64,000 nt of DNA from Rossellomorea aquimaris (lineage in GTDB: Bacteria; Bacillota; Bacilli; Bacillales; Bacillaceae_B), in contig NZ_JAIVAR010000007.1 of NCBI RefSeq assembly GCF_020171925.1, positions 118,617-182,616 on the forward strand, given 5' to 3'. Shown here piece by piece: positions 26,057-34,286 of this stretch (within the stretch, counting starts at the first letter, position 1; every line of letters begins with the position of its first letter). The notes under the pieces were generated by a model, which ran no database searches, had not been told where the DNA came from, and worked only from the letters and a program-made list of their open reading frames with translations. A program made the translations under genes and the position numbers.

Positions 26057-27399
26057 GATCCCACATTATGTTCATAGTTAGTGGGTTGTTCGACAGAATT
26101 CGAGCGACGCTTCGCGAGTACATACATAACACACGTCATGATGAAGGAAAGAAAACCTGGCGAATAACGTTCTGGTATCAGGATATAAGCGAACATCCCG
26201 GCTGTAAGTACATACAGCGCTTCTTTATTAAACATCGAGGTTCCATTCAATAATTGAAGCAGAGAGCCCTCCTCTATCCTCCCTTTCCTTACAAAAAGAT
26301 AATCAGCCGTCACAATCGCTGAAATCGGGATGATCAAAATGCCGAGAAGGGAAATATAGTCCTGTGCATTTTTTACGAGAGATGGAATGGAACTCAAGAT
26401 GATCCCAAGAGAGCCGAAAACAGCAGCGCTTTGGATGCGCGACAGCTTAGGTAGTGCGTTCAGCAGACTGTATCCTCCTGTATATGCATTGCTCAAATTA
26501 ATTGAGATCATTGATACCATTGCGCATGCAGTGATGATGATCAACAGGAATAGTGAAGAGGTAATCTCTCCTGCTGCAACAAAGGGATTGAGTTCACCGA
26601 ACAAGGCAGCGCTTAATCCCCCCAATAATGCGGTCATCATAAACCCTACAACATTTCCTGCATATAGTCCCCAGAATCCATGTGCACTGCTTTTACTATA
26701 TCTTGTCATATCCGAAGATGCACTCACACCGGAAACATATTGAACAAATACAAGGCTTGAATAAAAGAAGCAAGTAGCAATGCTGGCATCCTTTGTTCCA
26801 TCGTTCAGTGTATTGAGCGTACCTGTTGAAAGCCCTTTTGTGAGAAACAAATAAAGAATGACGATCTGCCCGGCGACGAGGACAGGGATGAAGTATTTCG
26901 TTGCTTTTTTTACTGCATGGAACCCTACCAAGGCAAGTATTGTCATGATCACCGCCAGTACGACAGCGACAGGGATGAAAGGGTATGTGATGCCTGCCAC
27001 CTTTTCCATGATCGATAGCAGGACATATGTACCGCCGATTGTTTGGACACTGAACCAATAAAGTGAAGTCAATGACCGTATCGGTGAGGCGACGAGCATC
27101 GATAATCTGGTTCCGATCAAGGTCCTAAGGACATATTGTGCCGGTAAACCATATCTGGAACCGGGTAGGGATAAATAAGAAACACATAAAAACGCGGCAA
27201 GTGCACCGAAGACTGTGCTGAAAAAAGCCGCTGTGAATGAAAGGCCTCCTTCAATCACGGCCAGTGCAGGGATCAGGAAATTTCCTGCATTGACTGAAAA
27301 AGCAAGTTGTATGATGAAATATTCCTTCCACGTTGTGTTTTTCTGTTCTGCCGGCACCGGCTCCAGGCCGAGCCGTTCAATCACGGGTTGTTTTGCCAT
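26053..27399 (-). CDS. NCS1-family nucleobase/cation symporter
   Basis: A 448-residue, twelve-segment transporter of the nucleobase:cation symporter-1 family (cytosine, purine, allantoin, hydantoin or thiamine substrates). The early NAGNFLIPALAVIEGGLSF and the GFHAVKKATKYFIPVLVAGQ region fit the family. The substrate cannot be read. AAAGGAGAGTAG precedes the ATG. The gene is divergent from ald. An imperfect hairpin at 27459-27484 (GCGAG/CTCGC core) lies in its leader but has no T tract. Confidence 0.8.
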   Translation of the reverse strand: MAKQPVIERLGLEPVPAEQKNTTWKEYFIIQLAFSVNAGNFLIPALAVIEGGLSFTAAFFSTVFGALAAFLCVSYLSLPGSRYGLPAQYVLRTLIGTRLSMLVASPIRSLTSLYWFSVQTIGGTYVLLSIMEKVAGITYPFIPVAVVLAVIMTILALVGFHAVKKATKYFIPVLVAGQIVILYLFLTKGLSTGTLNTLNDGTKDASIATCFFYSSLVFVQYVSGVSASSDMTRYSKSSAHGFWGLYAGNVVGFMMTALLGGLSAALFGELNPFVAAGEITSSLFLLIIITACAMVSMISINLSNAYTGGYSLLNALPKLSRIQSAAVFGSLGIILSSIPSLVKNAQDYISLLGILIIPISAIVTADYLFVRKGRIEEGSLLQLLNGTSMFNKEALYVLTAGMFAYILIPERYSPGFLSFIMTCVMYVLAKRRSNSVEQPTNYEHNVGS

Positions 27400-27610
27400 A
27401 CTACTCTCCTTTATTTTTGGCTCTGTTGAAGGATCTGGTTGAACGAATACATTTTCGGTGGTTGCGAGGAATCTCGCACCGGTAATTAACAGAGTTCATT
27501 TTAAAAATTCCTGCAGCCTTTATTTTATAGAATTTTTGCAAAAAAGCGAAGAAATAAACATTAATAATTTTACGATAAACTAGAGATATTTTAGATTTTA
27601 TTTGTTAAAA

Positions 27611-27624
27611 TGTAAGTGCTTACA
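27611..27624. promoter_or_regulatory. cre-like palindrome upstream of ald
   Basis: TGTAAGTGCTTACA is a perfect palindrome and matches the cre consensus TGWAANCGNTNWCA except for one base (T for the central C). It lies in the 323-base gap between the permease and ald. Downstream a small TGCTC/GAGCA hairpin occurs near 27681-27695; no clear promoter hexamers are visible. Confidence 0.55.
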
Positions 27625-27722
27625 GAGAGGCGAAATTCTCTTAGCTATTATATAGGAATAGTGTTATATTTATGAAGTGATGCTCTTATGGAGCAATAGT
27701 GGAAATTAGGAGGTAGACATAA

Positions 27723-28841
27723 ATGCGTATTGGTGTCCCAATGGAAATCAAAAACAACGAAAACCGTGTAGCAATGACTCCAGCAGGGGTTGTGAACCTT
27801 GTTCAATTCGGACATGAGGTGTTCATTGAGTCCGGTGCTGGACTTGGATCGGGCTTTACGGATGAAGATTATAAAGCAGCGGGTGGACAGATTGTCGATT
27901 CTGCTTCAGAAGCATGGTCAATGGATATGGTCATGAAAGTAAAGGAGCCGCTTCCTAGTGAGTATTCGTATTTCAGGGAAGGATTGATCTTGTTTACATA
28001 TTTACATCTGGCGCCTGAACCTGAACTTACAAAGGCTTTGATTGAAAACAAAGTCGTAGGGATTGCTTATGAAACGGTCGAAGTCAATCGTGCGCTTCCA
28101 CTGCTGACGCCAATGAGTGAAGTGGCAGGACGCATGGCGACACAGATCGGTGCCCAATTCCTTGAAAAGATTCATGGAGGAAAAGGCGTACTGTTATCTG
28201 GTGTACCTGGGGTCCGCCGCAGTAAGGTAACAATCATCGGTGGTGGGGTTGCAGGTACGAATGCTGCGAAAATGGCAGTCGGACTTGGAGCGAATGTCAC
28301 CATCCTTGACTTGAACCCAGATCGCCTTCGTCAGTTGGATGATATCTTCGGAAGTGATGTCACTACCCTTATGTCGAATCCATTAAATATCGAACAAGCA
28401 GTCAAAGAAGCCGACCTTGTGATCGGAGCGGTCCTTATTCCGGGGGCAAAAGCACCGAAACTTGTGACGGAAGAAATGATCAAATCAATGACTCCTGGAT
28501 CCGTTGTCGTCGATATTGCGATTGATCAAGGCGGTATCTTTGAAACAACAGACCGTATCACGACTCATGATGATCCGACATATGAAAAACATGGAGTCGT
28601 TCACTATGCTGTTGCGAACATGCCGGGAGCCGTTCCTCGTACGTCGACGATCGCATTGACAAACGTAACCGTTCCATACGCGATCCAGATTGCCTCCAAA
28701 GGGTACAAAAAGGCATGCCTGGATAACGAAGCACTATTGAAAGGAATCAATACGCTTAATGGATATGTGACGTATCAAGCGGTTGCAGAAGCACACGGAC
28801 TTGATTACTCAGATACAAAAACACAATTAGAACAGCTTTAA
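27723..28841 (+). CDS. ald: Alanine dehydrogenase
   Basis: A 372-residue NAD-dependent enzyme that interconverts alanine with pyruvate and ammonium; in B. subtilis it is needed to use alanine as carbon source and for normal sporulation. Visible: [20 protein letters not shown] start, [13 protein letters not shown] with the substrate lysine (near 75), LAPEPELT with a catalytic His just before (near 96), and the Rossmann motif [12 protein letters not shown] near 171. GGAGG precedes the ATG. B. subtilis ald is activated by AdeR; no adeR is present here. Confidence 0.97.
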   Translation: MRIGVPMEIKNNENRVAMTPAGVVNLVQFGHEVFIESGAGLGSGFTDEDYKAAGGQIVDSASEAWSMDMVMKVKEPLPSEYSYFREGLILFTYLHLAPEPELTKALIENKVVGIAYETVEVNRALPLLTPMSEVAGRMATQIGAQFLEKIHGGKGVLLSGVPGVRRSKVTIIGGGVAGTNAAKMAVGLGANVTILDLNPDRLRQLDDIFGSDVTTLMSNPLNIEQAVKEADLVIGAVLIPGAKAPKLVTEEMIKSMTPGSVVVDIAIDQGGIFETTDRITTHDDPTYEKHGVVHYAVANMPGAVPRTSTIALTNVTVPYAIQIASKGYKKACLDNEALLKGINTLNGYVTYQAVAEAHGLDYSDTKTQLEQL

Positions 28842-28904
28842 AACACCAAAGCCGGCCGCAGAAGAAGTTTCTGGGCCGGTTTTTGTTTATCGATGACAGA
28901 ACGA

Positions 28905-28957
28905 GGTTGATTTACTTCTGAGACTCCGCTCTCCACGTGCCCGCGGTGAGCCTCATC
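28905..28957 (-). repeat. Half-element remnant of the nested-palindrome repeat
   Basis: On the - strand the blocks GAGGCTCAC, CGCGG, AGCGGAGTCT and AAATCAAC occur in the same order as in the right half of copies A, C and D. The left half is missing and the spacing is eroded. Confidence 0.45.
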
Positions 28958-29080
28958 ACTGTTGAAGAAACGGTCTGTGTTATTCAGCCCCCATTTATTT
29001 CATAACGGGTACTTTTAAAAACCTGAAAAACTGGGTATATAAACGATATACAATGAAAGATCATTGCAGGAGGAGATACA

Positions 29081-29761
29081 ATGAAAATTTCGTACCATGG
29101 ACATTCAGTAGTGAAAATTGAAACGAACGGAAAAACCATCTTGATCGACCCATTCATCAACGGAAATGAACTGACCGACTTGAACGTGGATGATGTGAAG
29201 CCGGATGTGATCATCCTGACACACGGGCATAATGACCATGTCGGGGATACAGTGGAACTTGCGAAGAAGAATGATTCCCTTGTCATTGCGAATCATGAGC
29301 TTGCCACCTATCTCAGCTGGCAGCTTGTGAAGACCCACCCGATGCATATCGGGGGAGCCTATGAATTTGATTTTGGTAAAGTGAAGCTGACTCAGGCATT
29401 TCACGGATCCGGGCTCATAACGGATGGAAATGAAATCATCTATATGGGCATGCCTGCAGGACTTCTCTTATTCATTGAAGGAAAAACGATCTATCATGCG
29501 GGGGATACAGGATTATTCTCGGATATGAAGCTGATCGGTGAACGTCATCCGATCGATCTCGCATTCCTGCCGATCGGGGATAACTTCACAATGGGACCTG
29601 AGGATGCGGCAGAAGCGGCACGATTCCTGAAACCGAAGAAAGTCGTTCCGATCCACTACAATACGTTCCCTCCAATCAAACAGGACCCGCATAAATTCGT
29701 GGACATGCTCGATGGTTGTGAAGGACAGGTCATGTCAGCGGGGGACATGATTGAATATTGA
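29081..29761 (+). CDS. ytkL: Metallo-beta-lactamase-fold hydrolase YtkL (UPF0173)
   Basis: A 226-residue metal-dependent hydrolase of the UPF0173 group. The metal motif is [11 protein letters not shown] near residue 50-60, with further ligands in [12 protein letters not shown] near 139 and PIHYNTFP near 192. Substrate unknown. GGAGGAG precedes the ATG. Position after ald matches B. subtilis ytkL. Confidence 0.92.
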   Translation: MKISYHGHSVVKIETNGKTILIDPFINGNELTDLNVDDVKPDVIILTHGHNDHVGDTVELAKKNDSLVIANHELATYLSWQLVKTHPMHIGGAYEFDFGKVKLTQAFHGSGLITDGNEIIYMGMPAGLLLFIEGKTIYHAGDTGLFSDMKLIGERHPIDLAFLPIGDNFTMGPEDAAEAARFLKPKKVVPIHYNTFPPIKQDPHKFVDMLDGCEGQVMSAGDMIEY

Positions 29762-29769
29762 TGAGAGCG

Positions 29770-29817
29770 GAGAGTGATGGAAGCCGGACGTGGTTGCCGG
29801 CCCGTCACTCTCTTTTT
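29770..29817 (+). terminator. ytkL terminator
   Basis: GGAGAGTGATGG pairs with CCCGTCACTCTC around an inner CCGG/CCGG helix, then TTTTT. Confidence 0.8.
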
Positions 29818-29890
29818 ATGTTTTTACACAATATCTTGTCCCTTTGTGCATATACATGCTATATGCACGTCCAAAGAGGGGAGGATTTTT

Positions 29891-30136
29891 GTGAAAAAGC
29901 AACGGTATATTCTATGTTTATTAGTAACAGGAGCGTTATTGTATTACGCTGCTCCACGACTGTCGATCGAAGCGGGAGGACTCGAAGGAATCTTTGCGGT
30001 CGGTTGGCTCGTATTGGCCACTTTTGTCATTGCCGGGAATCTCGCGGCACTCTTATACAGTCCTGTCAAAGCGTCGGGAAGGCACAAAGGCAAGTCTTCG
30101 GATTCCAGAAAAAAAGGCCTGCGCTCACTCGGCTGA
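29891..30136 (+). CDS. Small membrane protein, 81 residues
   Basis: GTG start at 29891 after GGGGAGG. The 81-residue product has two hydrophobic segments (about 7-21 and 33-54) and a basic tail ending SSDSRKKGLRSLG. The longer frames starting at 29758 or 29774 lack a ribosome site and run through the terminator before it, so this start is chosen. Unrecognised; lies between ytkL and ytoI. Confidence 0.65.
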   Translation: MKKQRYILCLLVTGALLYYAAPRLSIEAGGLEGIFAVGWLVLATFVIAGNLAALLYSPVKASGRHKGKSSDSRKKGLRSLG

Positions 30137-30245
30137 TCCATTCCATCTTGAGCATATCGGCACGGGACCTTTGATTAAATTGAAACCCCAAGCTTTTCAC
30201 ATTATAATGTAGCTAAGCAGGACGTACAAAAGAAGGGTGAAAAGC

Positions 30246-31562
30246 TTGGCAACCAAACATGAACAAATACTAGAATACATAGATTCCCTCCCTGTAGGGG
30301 AAAAAATTTCCGTCCGCCAAATCGCCAAAGCACTGAGCGTGAGTGAAGGGACGGCATATCGCGCAATCAAGGATGCCGAAATAAAAGGATATGTAAGTAC
30401 GATCGAACGTGTCGGGACCATCCGGATCGAACAGAAGAAAAAAGAAAATATCGAGAAGCTGACCTATGCAGAAGTCGTCAACATCATCGATGGACAAGTT
30501 CTAGGGGGAAGAACGGGACTACATAAAATGCTCAATAAATTTGTCATCGGTGCGATGAAGCTTGAAGCGATGATGCGCTATACGGAAGCTGGCAACCTGT
30601 TGATTGTCGGAAACCGTACAAAAGCCCATGAACATGCCTTGAGGGCGGGGGCCGCTGTCCTGATCACCGGTGGATTCGACACCGAGGATGAGGTGAAGAA
30701 GCTGGCAGATGAACTGGAGCTCCCGATCATCTCGACTTCGTATGATACCTTTACCGTTGCAGCGATGATCAACAGGGCCATATACGACCAGTTGATCAAA
30801 AAAGAAATTGTCCTCGTGGAAGATATCCTGACGAAGGTGGACAATGCCGCTTACTTATATGTGAACGACACGCTCGAGGATTGGTACGAGAAGAATCAAT
30901 ATACGTTTCACAGCCGATTCCCGGTCGTCGATCAAAACATGAAAGTCCACGGCATGGTGACATCGAAGGACGTCATGGGGCAGGAAAAGCATATCGGCAT
31001 CGACAAGATCATGACCAAACAGCCGATCACCGTCAGCTCAAAGACCAGTGTTGCATCAGCGGCCCATATGATGATCTGGGAAGGGATCGAAGTCCTTCCC
31101 GTTGTGAATGAGCAAAATAAACTACAGGGCATCATCTCCCGCCAGGATGTCTTGAAGGCGCTGCAGATGATCCAAAGGCAACCGCAGGTCGGTGAAACGA
31201 TCGATGACTTGATCAGCAATGGAGTCCAGGCCGGTGAGAAAAAAGGGGATAAGGAAATCTATCATTTTGCGGTAACCCCTCAGATGACAACAGGGCTGGG
31301 TACGATGTCTTACGGTGTCTTTACGACCTTGATGACCGAAGCGGCCAACCGGGTGTTGAAACCATATAAAAAAGGAGATCTCGTCGTAGAGAATATGACC
31401 ATCTACTTCATTAAACCGGTACAGATGGAAAGCATGCTGGATATTCACCCAAAAGTGCTTGATGTCGGGAGGAAATTCGGTAAAGTGGATGTCGAAGTTT
31501 ACAGTGAGGGCGTTCTTGTCGGGAAATCCCTGATGATCTGTCAATTGATCGACCGTCATTAG
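30246..31562 (+). CDS. ytoI: CBS/DRTGG-domain regulator YtoI
   Basis: A 438-residue modular protein: an N-terminal winged helix (residues 5-60, PVGEKISVRQIAKALSVSEGTAYRAI), a DRTGG-like domain (about 75-185), a CBS pair (about 195-310, with HGMVTSKDVMG and GIISRQDVLKAL), and a C-terminal hot-dog thioesterase-like domain (about 330-438). This order suggests a ligand-sensing transcription factor, but the ligand is unknown. TTG at 30246 is preferred over GTG 30237, which overlaps the AAGGG site; the resulting length matches B. subtilis YtoI. Confidence 0.88.
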   Translation: MATKHEQILEYIDSLPVGEKISVRQIAKALSVSEGTAYRAIKDAEIKGYVSTIERVGTIRIEQKKKENIEKLTYAEVVNIIDGQVLGGRTGLHKMLNKFVIGAMKLEAMMRYTEAGNLLIVGNRTKAHEHALRAGAAVLITGGFDTEDEVKKLADELELPIISTSYDTFTVAAMINRAIYDQLIKKEIVLVEDILTKVDNAAYLYVNDTLEDWYEKNQYTFHSRFPVVDQNMKVHGMVTSKDVMGQEKHIGIDKIMTKQPITVSSKTSVASAAHMMIWEGIEVLPVVNEQNKLQGIISRQDVLKALQMIQRQPQVGETIDDLISNGVQAGEKKGDKEIYHFAVTPQMTTGLGTMSYGVFTTLMTEAANRVLKPYKKGDLVVENMTIYFIKPVQMESMLDIHPKVLDVGRKFGKVDVEVYSEGVLVGKSLMICQLIDRH

Positions 31563-31569
31563 AACATGA

Positions 31570-31600
31570 AAAAGACCGGGAAACCATCCCGGTCCTTAAA
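31570..31600. terminator. Terminator between ytoI and ytpI
   Basis: GACCGGGA (31574-31581) pairs with TCCCGGTC (31587-31594). The - strand has the better T tract (TTTTTC), the + strand a weak one; it serves both converging genes. Confidence 0.75.
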
Positions 31601-31605
31601 TAAGG

Positions 31606-31917
31606 TCAGTTGCCGTTCAATTCCTTCGCTTCTCGTTCCGCATAAGGAAGCACGTGCTTGTATAGCTTGAAGCCTGCCCAGGTACTCCCGATTCCGATCA
31701 GAATGAACAAGGCTCCCACGATGTAAGTCACCGTACCGGGGAACAACACTAGCTGATTGATTCCGAAGAGAGAGACGAACAGTCCGAGAGCGATGCTGGC
31801 TTTGGCAGAAAGCCATTTTTTCTCCATCGGTCGATTGCTTCTCACTTGCTTGACTTTATAAAAAATATAGAAGGTAAACGCTAACGTAATGAAAAATGCG
31901 AGAAAATACATAATCAT
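31606..31917 (-). CDS. ytpI: YtpI-family membrane protein
   Basis: A 103-residue protein with three hydrophobic segments (about 2-20, 42-60 and 62-82). The MIMYFLAFFITLAFTFYIFYKVKQVR start and WLSAKASIALGLFVSLFGINQ region match the YtpI family. Function unknown. It is divergent from nrnA, with an 88-base gap, as in B. subtilis. Confidence 0.85.
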   Translation of the reverse strand: MIMYFLAFFITLAFTFYIFYKVKQVRSNRPMEKKWLSAKASIALGLFVSLFGINQLVLFPGTVTYIVGALFILIGIGSTWAGFKLYKHVLPYAEREAKELNGN

Positions 31918-32005
31918 AGTCCTCCAGTGCTGGCTTTCTCGCTACTATTTTACAGGTAAGAGAACAGAATGCCAAATGAAAATTTCGTGAATAAAGGAGA
32001 TCGCC

Positions 32006-32944
32006 ATGAAAGAACAGATCCTTGAATTAATCAAACAATATGAAACCATCATCATCCACAGACATGTCCGTCCAGATCCCGATGCATACGGATCCCAAGG
32101 TGGGCTCGCAGAAATGCTTAAAGCCTCTTTCCCTGATAAAAACATTTATTCAGTCGGTCTCGAAGAAGAAACCCTTCATTATCTGAATCGCCTTGATACG
32201 ATCGGAGACGATGTATTTGAAGGATCATTGATCATTGTTTGCGATACGGCCAATGAAGAGCGTATTTGTGACAGCCGCTATAAGCTGGGGGATAAATTGG
32301 TCAAGATCGACCATCATCCGAATGAAGATCCTTATGGGGATCACCTGTGGATCGATACATCTGCAAGCTCTGTCAGCGAAATGATTTATGAATTTTATCA
32401 GTTCGGCAAAGACAAAGGATTGGTCCTTCCCGATGCCGCGGCGCGCCTGCTTTTTGCAGGAATCGTCGGGGATACGGGCAGGTTCCTTTATCCGAGTACC
32501 ACCCAGAAGACGTTTGACATCGCAGGTGAATTGATCCGTTTTGATTTTGACCGGAATGAACTGTTCAATAAGATGTATGAAGTCGATAAAAATGTGTTGA
32601 AGCTCCATGGCTACGTGCTTCAGAACTTTGAAATGGATGAGGATGGCTGTGCGCAGATGATCATGTCCAAGAAGATTCTTGAAGAGCATGACGTCGTTCC
32701 TTCTGAGGCGTCCTTGCTCGTCAGCACGCTTGGGAATGTGAAGGGGATCAAAGCATGGGCATTCTTTATCGAAGAGGATGATCAGATCCGTGTTCGCCTC
32801 CGTTCAAAGGGTCCTGTCATCAACACAATCGCAAAGAAATACAACGGCGGAGGGCATCCGCTTGCCGCAGGGGCATCCATCTATTCATGGGAAGAGAAAG
32901 AAGATGTGCTGAGGGATTTGCGTGAGGCTTGCAGGAATCATTAA
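32006..32944 (+). CDS. nrnA: Bifunctional nanoRNase / pAp phosphatase NrnA
   Basis: A 312-residue DHH-DHHA1 phosphoesterase that degrades very short oligoribonucleotides and 3'-phosphoadenosine 5'-phosphate. Metal motifs are visible: HRHVRPDPDAYGSQGG (D24, D26), VCDTANEERI near 80, VKIDHHPNEDP (DHH near 103-105) and the DHHA1 motif NGGGHPLAAGASI near 286. AAAGGAG precedes the ATG. Confidence 0.95.
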   Translation: MKEQILELIKQYETIIIHRHVRPDPDAYGSQGGLAEMLKASFPDKNIYSVGLEEETLHYLNRLDTIGDDVFEGSLIIVCDTANEERICDSRYKLGDKLVKIDHHPNEDPYGDHLWIDTSASSVSEMIYEFYQFGKDKGLVLPDAAARLLFAGIVGDTGRFLYPSTTQKTFDIAGELIRFDFDRNELFNKMYEVDKNVLKLHGYVLQNFEMDEDGCAQMIMSKKILEEHDVVPSEASLLVSTLGNVKGIKAWAFFIEEDDQIRVRLRSKGPVINTIAKKYNGGGHPLAAGASIYSWEEKEDVLRDLREACRNH

Positions 32945-32968
32945 GGATTTTGGATGATTTCGTAATAG

Positions 32969-32996
32969 AAGCTCCCTTTTGAAGGGAGCTTTTTTA
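32969..32996 (+). terminator. nrnA terminator
   Basis: AAGCTCCCTT (32969-32978) pairs perfectly with AAGGGAGCTT (32982-32991), then TTTT. Confidence 0.9.
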
Positions 32997-33079
32997 ATTT
33001 TTGCTGAAGTAAATCATAATGTGTGAAAACAGATTGTGATTTATGCCAATATTAATGTGTTGGTGGGTGCTGTCAGGGA

Positions 33080-33195
33080 GTTATGTGCGAGAATTCGGAT
33101 ATAAGTGCGGAATCCAAGATTTAAGTGCGAAATCCAGGATATAAGTTGCGGAATCCAAAATTTAAGTGCGAAATCCAGGATATAAGTGCGATCTC
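33080..33195. repeat. Tandem array, 20-bp period
   Basis: Five near-complete units from 33098: GATATAAGTGCGGAATCCAA, GATTTAAGTGCGAAATCCAG, a 21-base GATATAAGTTGCGG version, AATTTAAGTGCGAAATCCAG and a partial unit; a decayed unit precedes at 33080. Two unit types alternate. It sits in the 333-base gap between nrnA and ytrI; nothing else is visible in that gap. Confidence 0.85.
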
Positions 33196-33277
33196 ATAAT
33201 AATTCGACACCATTAACCAACTTCCTCATGCCTGTGTCCCGCCCACAACTTCCCGCCTCACATCCAAGCGCCTCCAA

Positions 33278-33781
33278 CTATTCTTCGTATTTAAGTTCCA
33301 GCGTAATCTGAGTGGTCGTCCAGAAATAGATTTCACGCACTTTAAAGGTGAACGATTTGTCATTTAATTTCACGGTTTTATTTTCAATGATCTTCTTGAT
33401 GAGATCGCGGGTTCCATAAACGGATTCGAGATCCTTATTGATCAGGCTGCGCAGGTCACCGCTTAAGCGGTCCTCGGTTTCATGGATGCTGAGCAATTCT
33501 ACTTTCGTTTTGGTTGGATTCACAATCTTGATCTTTACCTCCTGGATGGTCAACTGATTTTCATTTTTCTCGTTGAGTTGCTTGTACTCTTCCTGCAAAT
33601 AGGAAAGGGTATTTTTATATTTGTTTATCTCATTTTTCTGTTCTTCGATCAATTTGGTCTGTTTTTCATGCATCACACCGAACATATAGATGAAGATCAT
33701 CCAACTGATGATCCCCCCGATGACCATGCCGGCAAAGAATCGTTGCCATGAAGGAAGCTTGTAAAGTGGGGGGATCCTCAT
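33278..33781 (-). CDS. ytrI: Sporulation membrane protein YtrI
   Basis: A 167-residue protein with one membrane segment near 15-35 (FFAGMVIGGIISWMIFIYMF), a coiled-coil stretch (about 40-80, KQTKLIEEQKNEINKYKNTL) and a C-terminal beta-rich part. It overlaps ytrH by four bases. In B. subtilis ytrH-ytrI is a mother-cell sigma-E operon needed for efficient sporulation. Confidence 0.88.
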   Translation of the reverse strand: MRIPPLYKLPSWQRFFAGMVIGGIISWMIFIYMFGVMHEKQTKLIEEQKNEINKYKNTLSYLQEEYKQLNEKNENQLTIQEVKIKIVNPTKTKVELLSIHETEDRLSGDLRSLINKDLESVYGTRDLIKKIIENKTVKLNDKSFTFKVREIYFWTTTQITLELKYEE

Positions 33782-34113
33782 GATGAAATATGCTCCTGGG
33801 TCAGCCAGGATATGATCATCGCGCCTGTGTTTGCCCCTCCGAGTGCGGAAAGGATCAATAGAAACTGTTTGAAGAGTTCTTTTGTTTCACCATTCAGGAA
33901 TCCTTTTTCAAAGCTATAGACCGTATCGAATGTACCCCCGATGGCAGCGATGATCGCCCATATGCGCAAAAAATTGGACAGCCGCCACATCTCGATGAAT
34001 AGAGGCTGCCCCATTGCGAACGATGCCAACCCCCCCAGTAATGATCCACCCAGTAAAACGCCGAGAGCGATAAAGAAACTTTTAAATAACTCAGGAAAAA
34101 AGGCTTCAGCCAT
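33778..34113 (-). CDS. ytrH: Sporulation membrane protein YtrH
   Basis: A 111-residue hydrophobic protein (segments about 10-30, 45-62 and 84-100). TGGAGATGATGA precedes the ATG at 34113. It is the first gene of the ytrHI operon; the sigma-E-type promoter at 34182-34210 is directly upstream. Confidence 0.88.
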   Translation of the reverse strand: MAEAFFPELFKSFFIALGVLLGGSLLGGLASFAMGQPLFIEMWRLSNFLRIWAIIAAIGGTFDTVYSFEKGFLNGETKELFKQFLLILSALGGANTGAMIISWLTQEHISS

Positions 34114-34181
34114 TTCATCATCTCCACATAAATAGATCCATTCGCATTGCCTGTATTTACTAACAGCTGTTCTTATTCATA

Positions 34182-34210
34182 ACTATATGGTTTTTTGGGA
34201 CGGGATATGA
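34182..34210 (-). promoter_or_regulatory. Sigma-E promoter of ytrHI
   Basis: On the - strand TCATATC (34210-34204), 14 bases, CATATAGT (34189-34182). The -35 matches KMATATT in six of seven positions and the -10 resembles CATACAMT. It lies 69 bases upstream of ytrH. Confidence 0.65.
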
Positions 34211-34286
34211 GGGAGAACATATTTTCTTTTTTTGCTTTTCTTACCTATAATGAAACTATAATTGAAATTTAAAGGGTGTGCAGAAT

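Noticed and set aside
27439..27465. Possible PurR boxes (CGAA/TTCG) upstream of the NCS1 permease
   Set aside because: The spacing is far too short for the paired PurR arrangement.
29758..30174. Long frames starting at 29758 and 29774
   Set aside because: They run through the ytkL terminator and have no ribosome site; only the part from GTG 29891 in the second frame is supported.
33080..33195. CRISPR array
   Set aside because: Repeats are contiguous with no unique spacers, and no cas gene is present.
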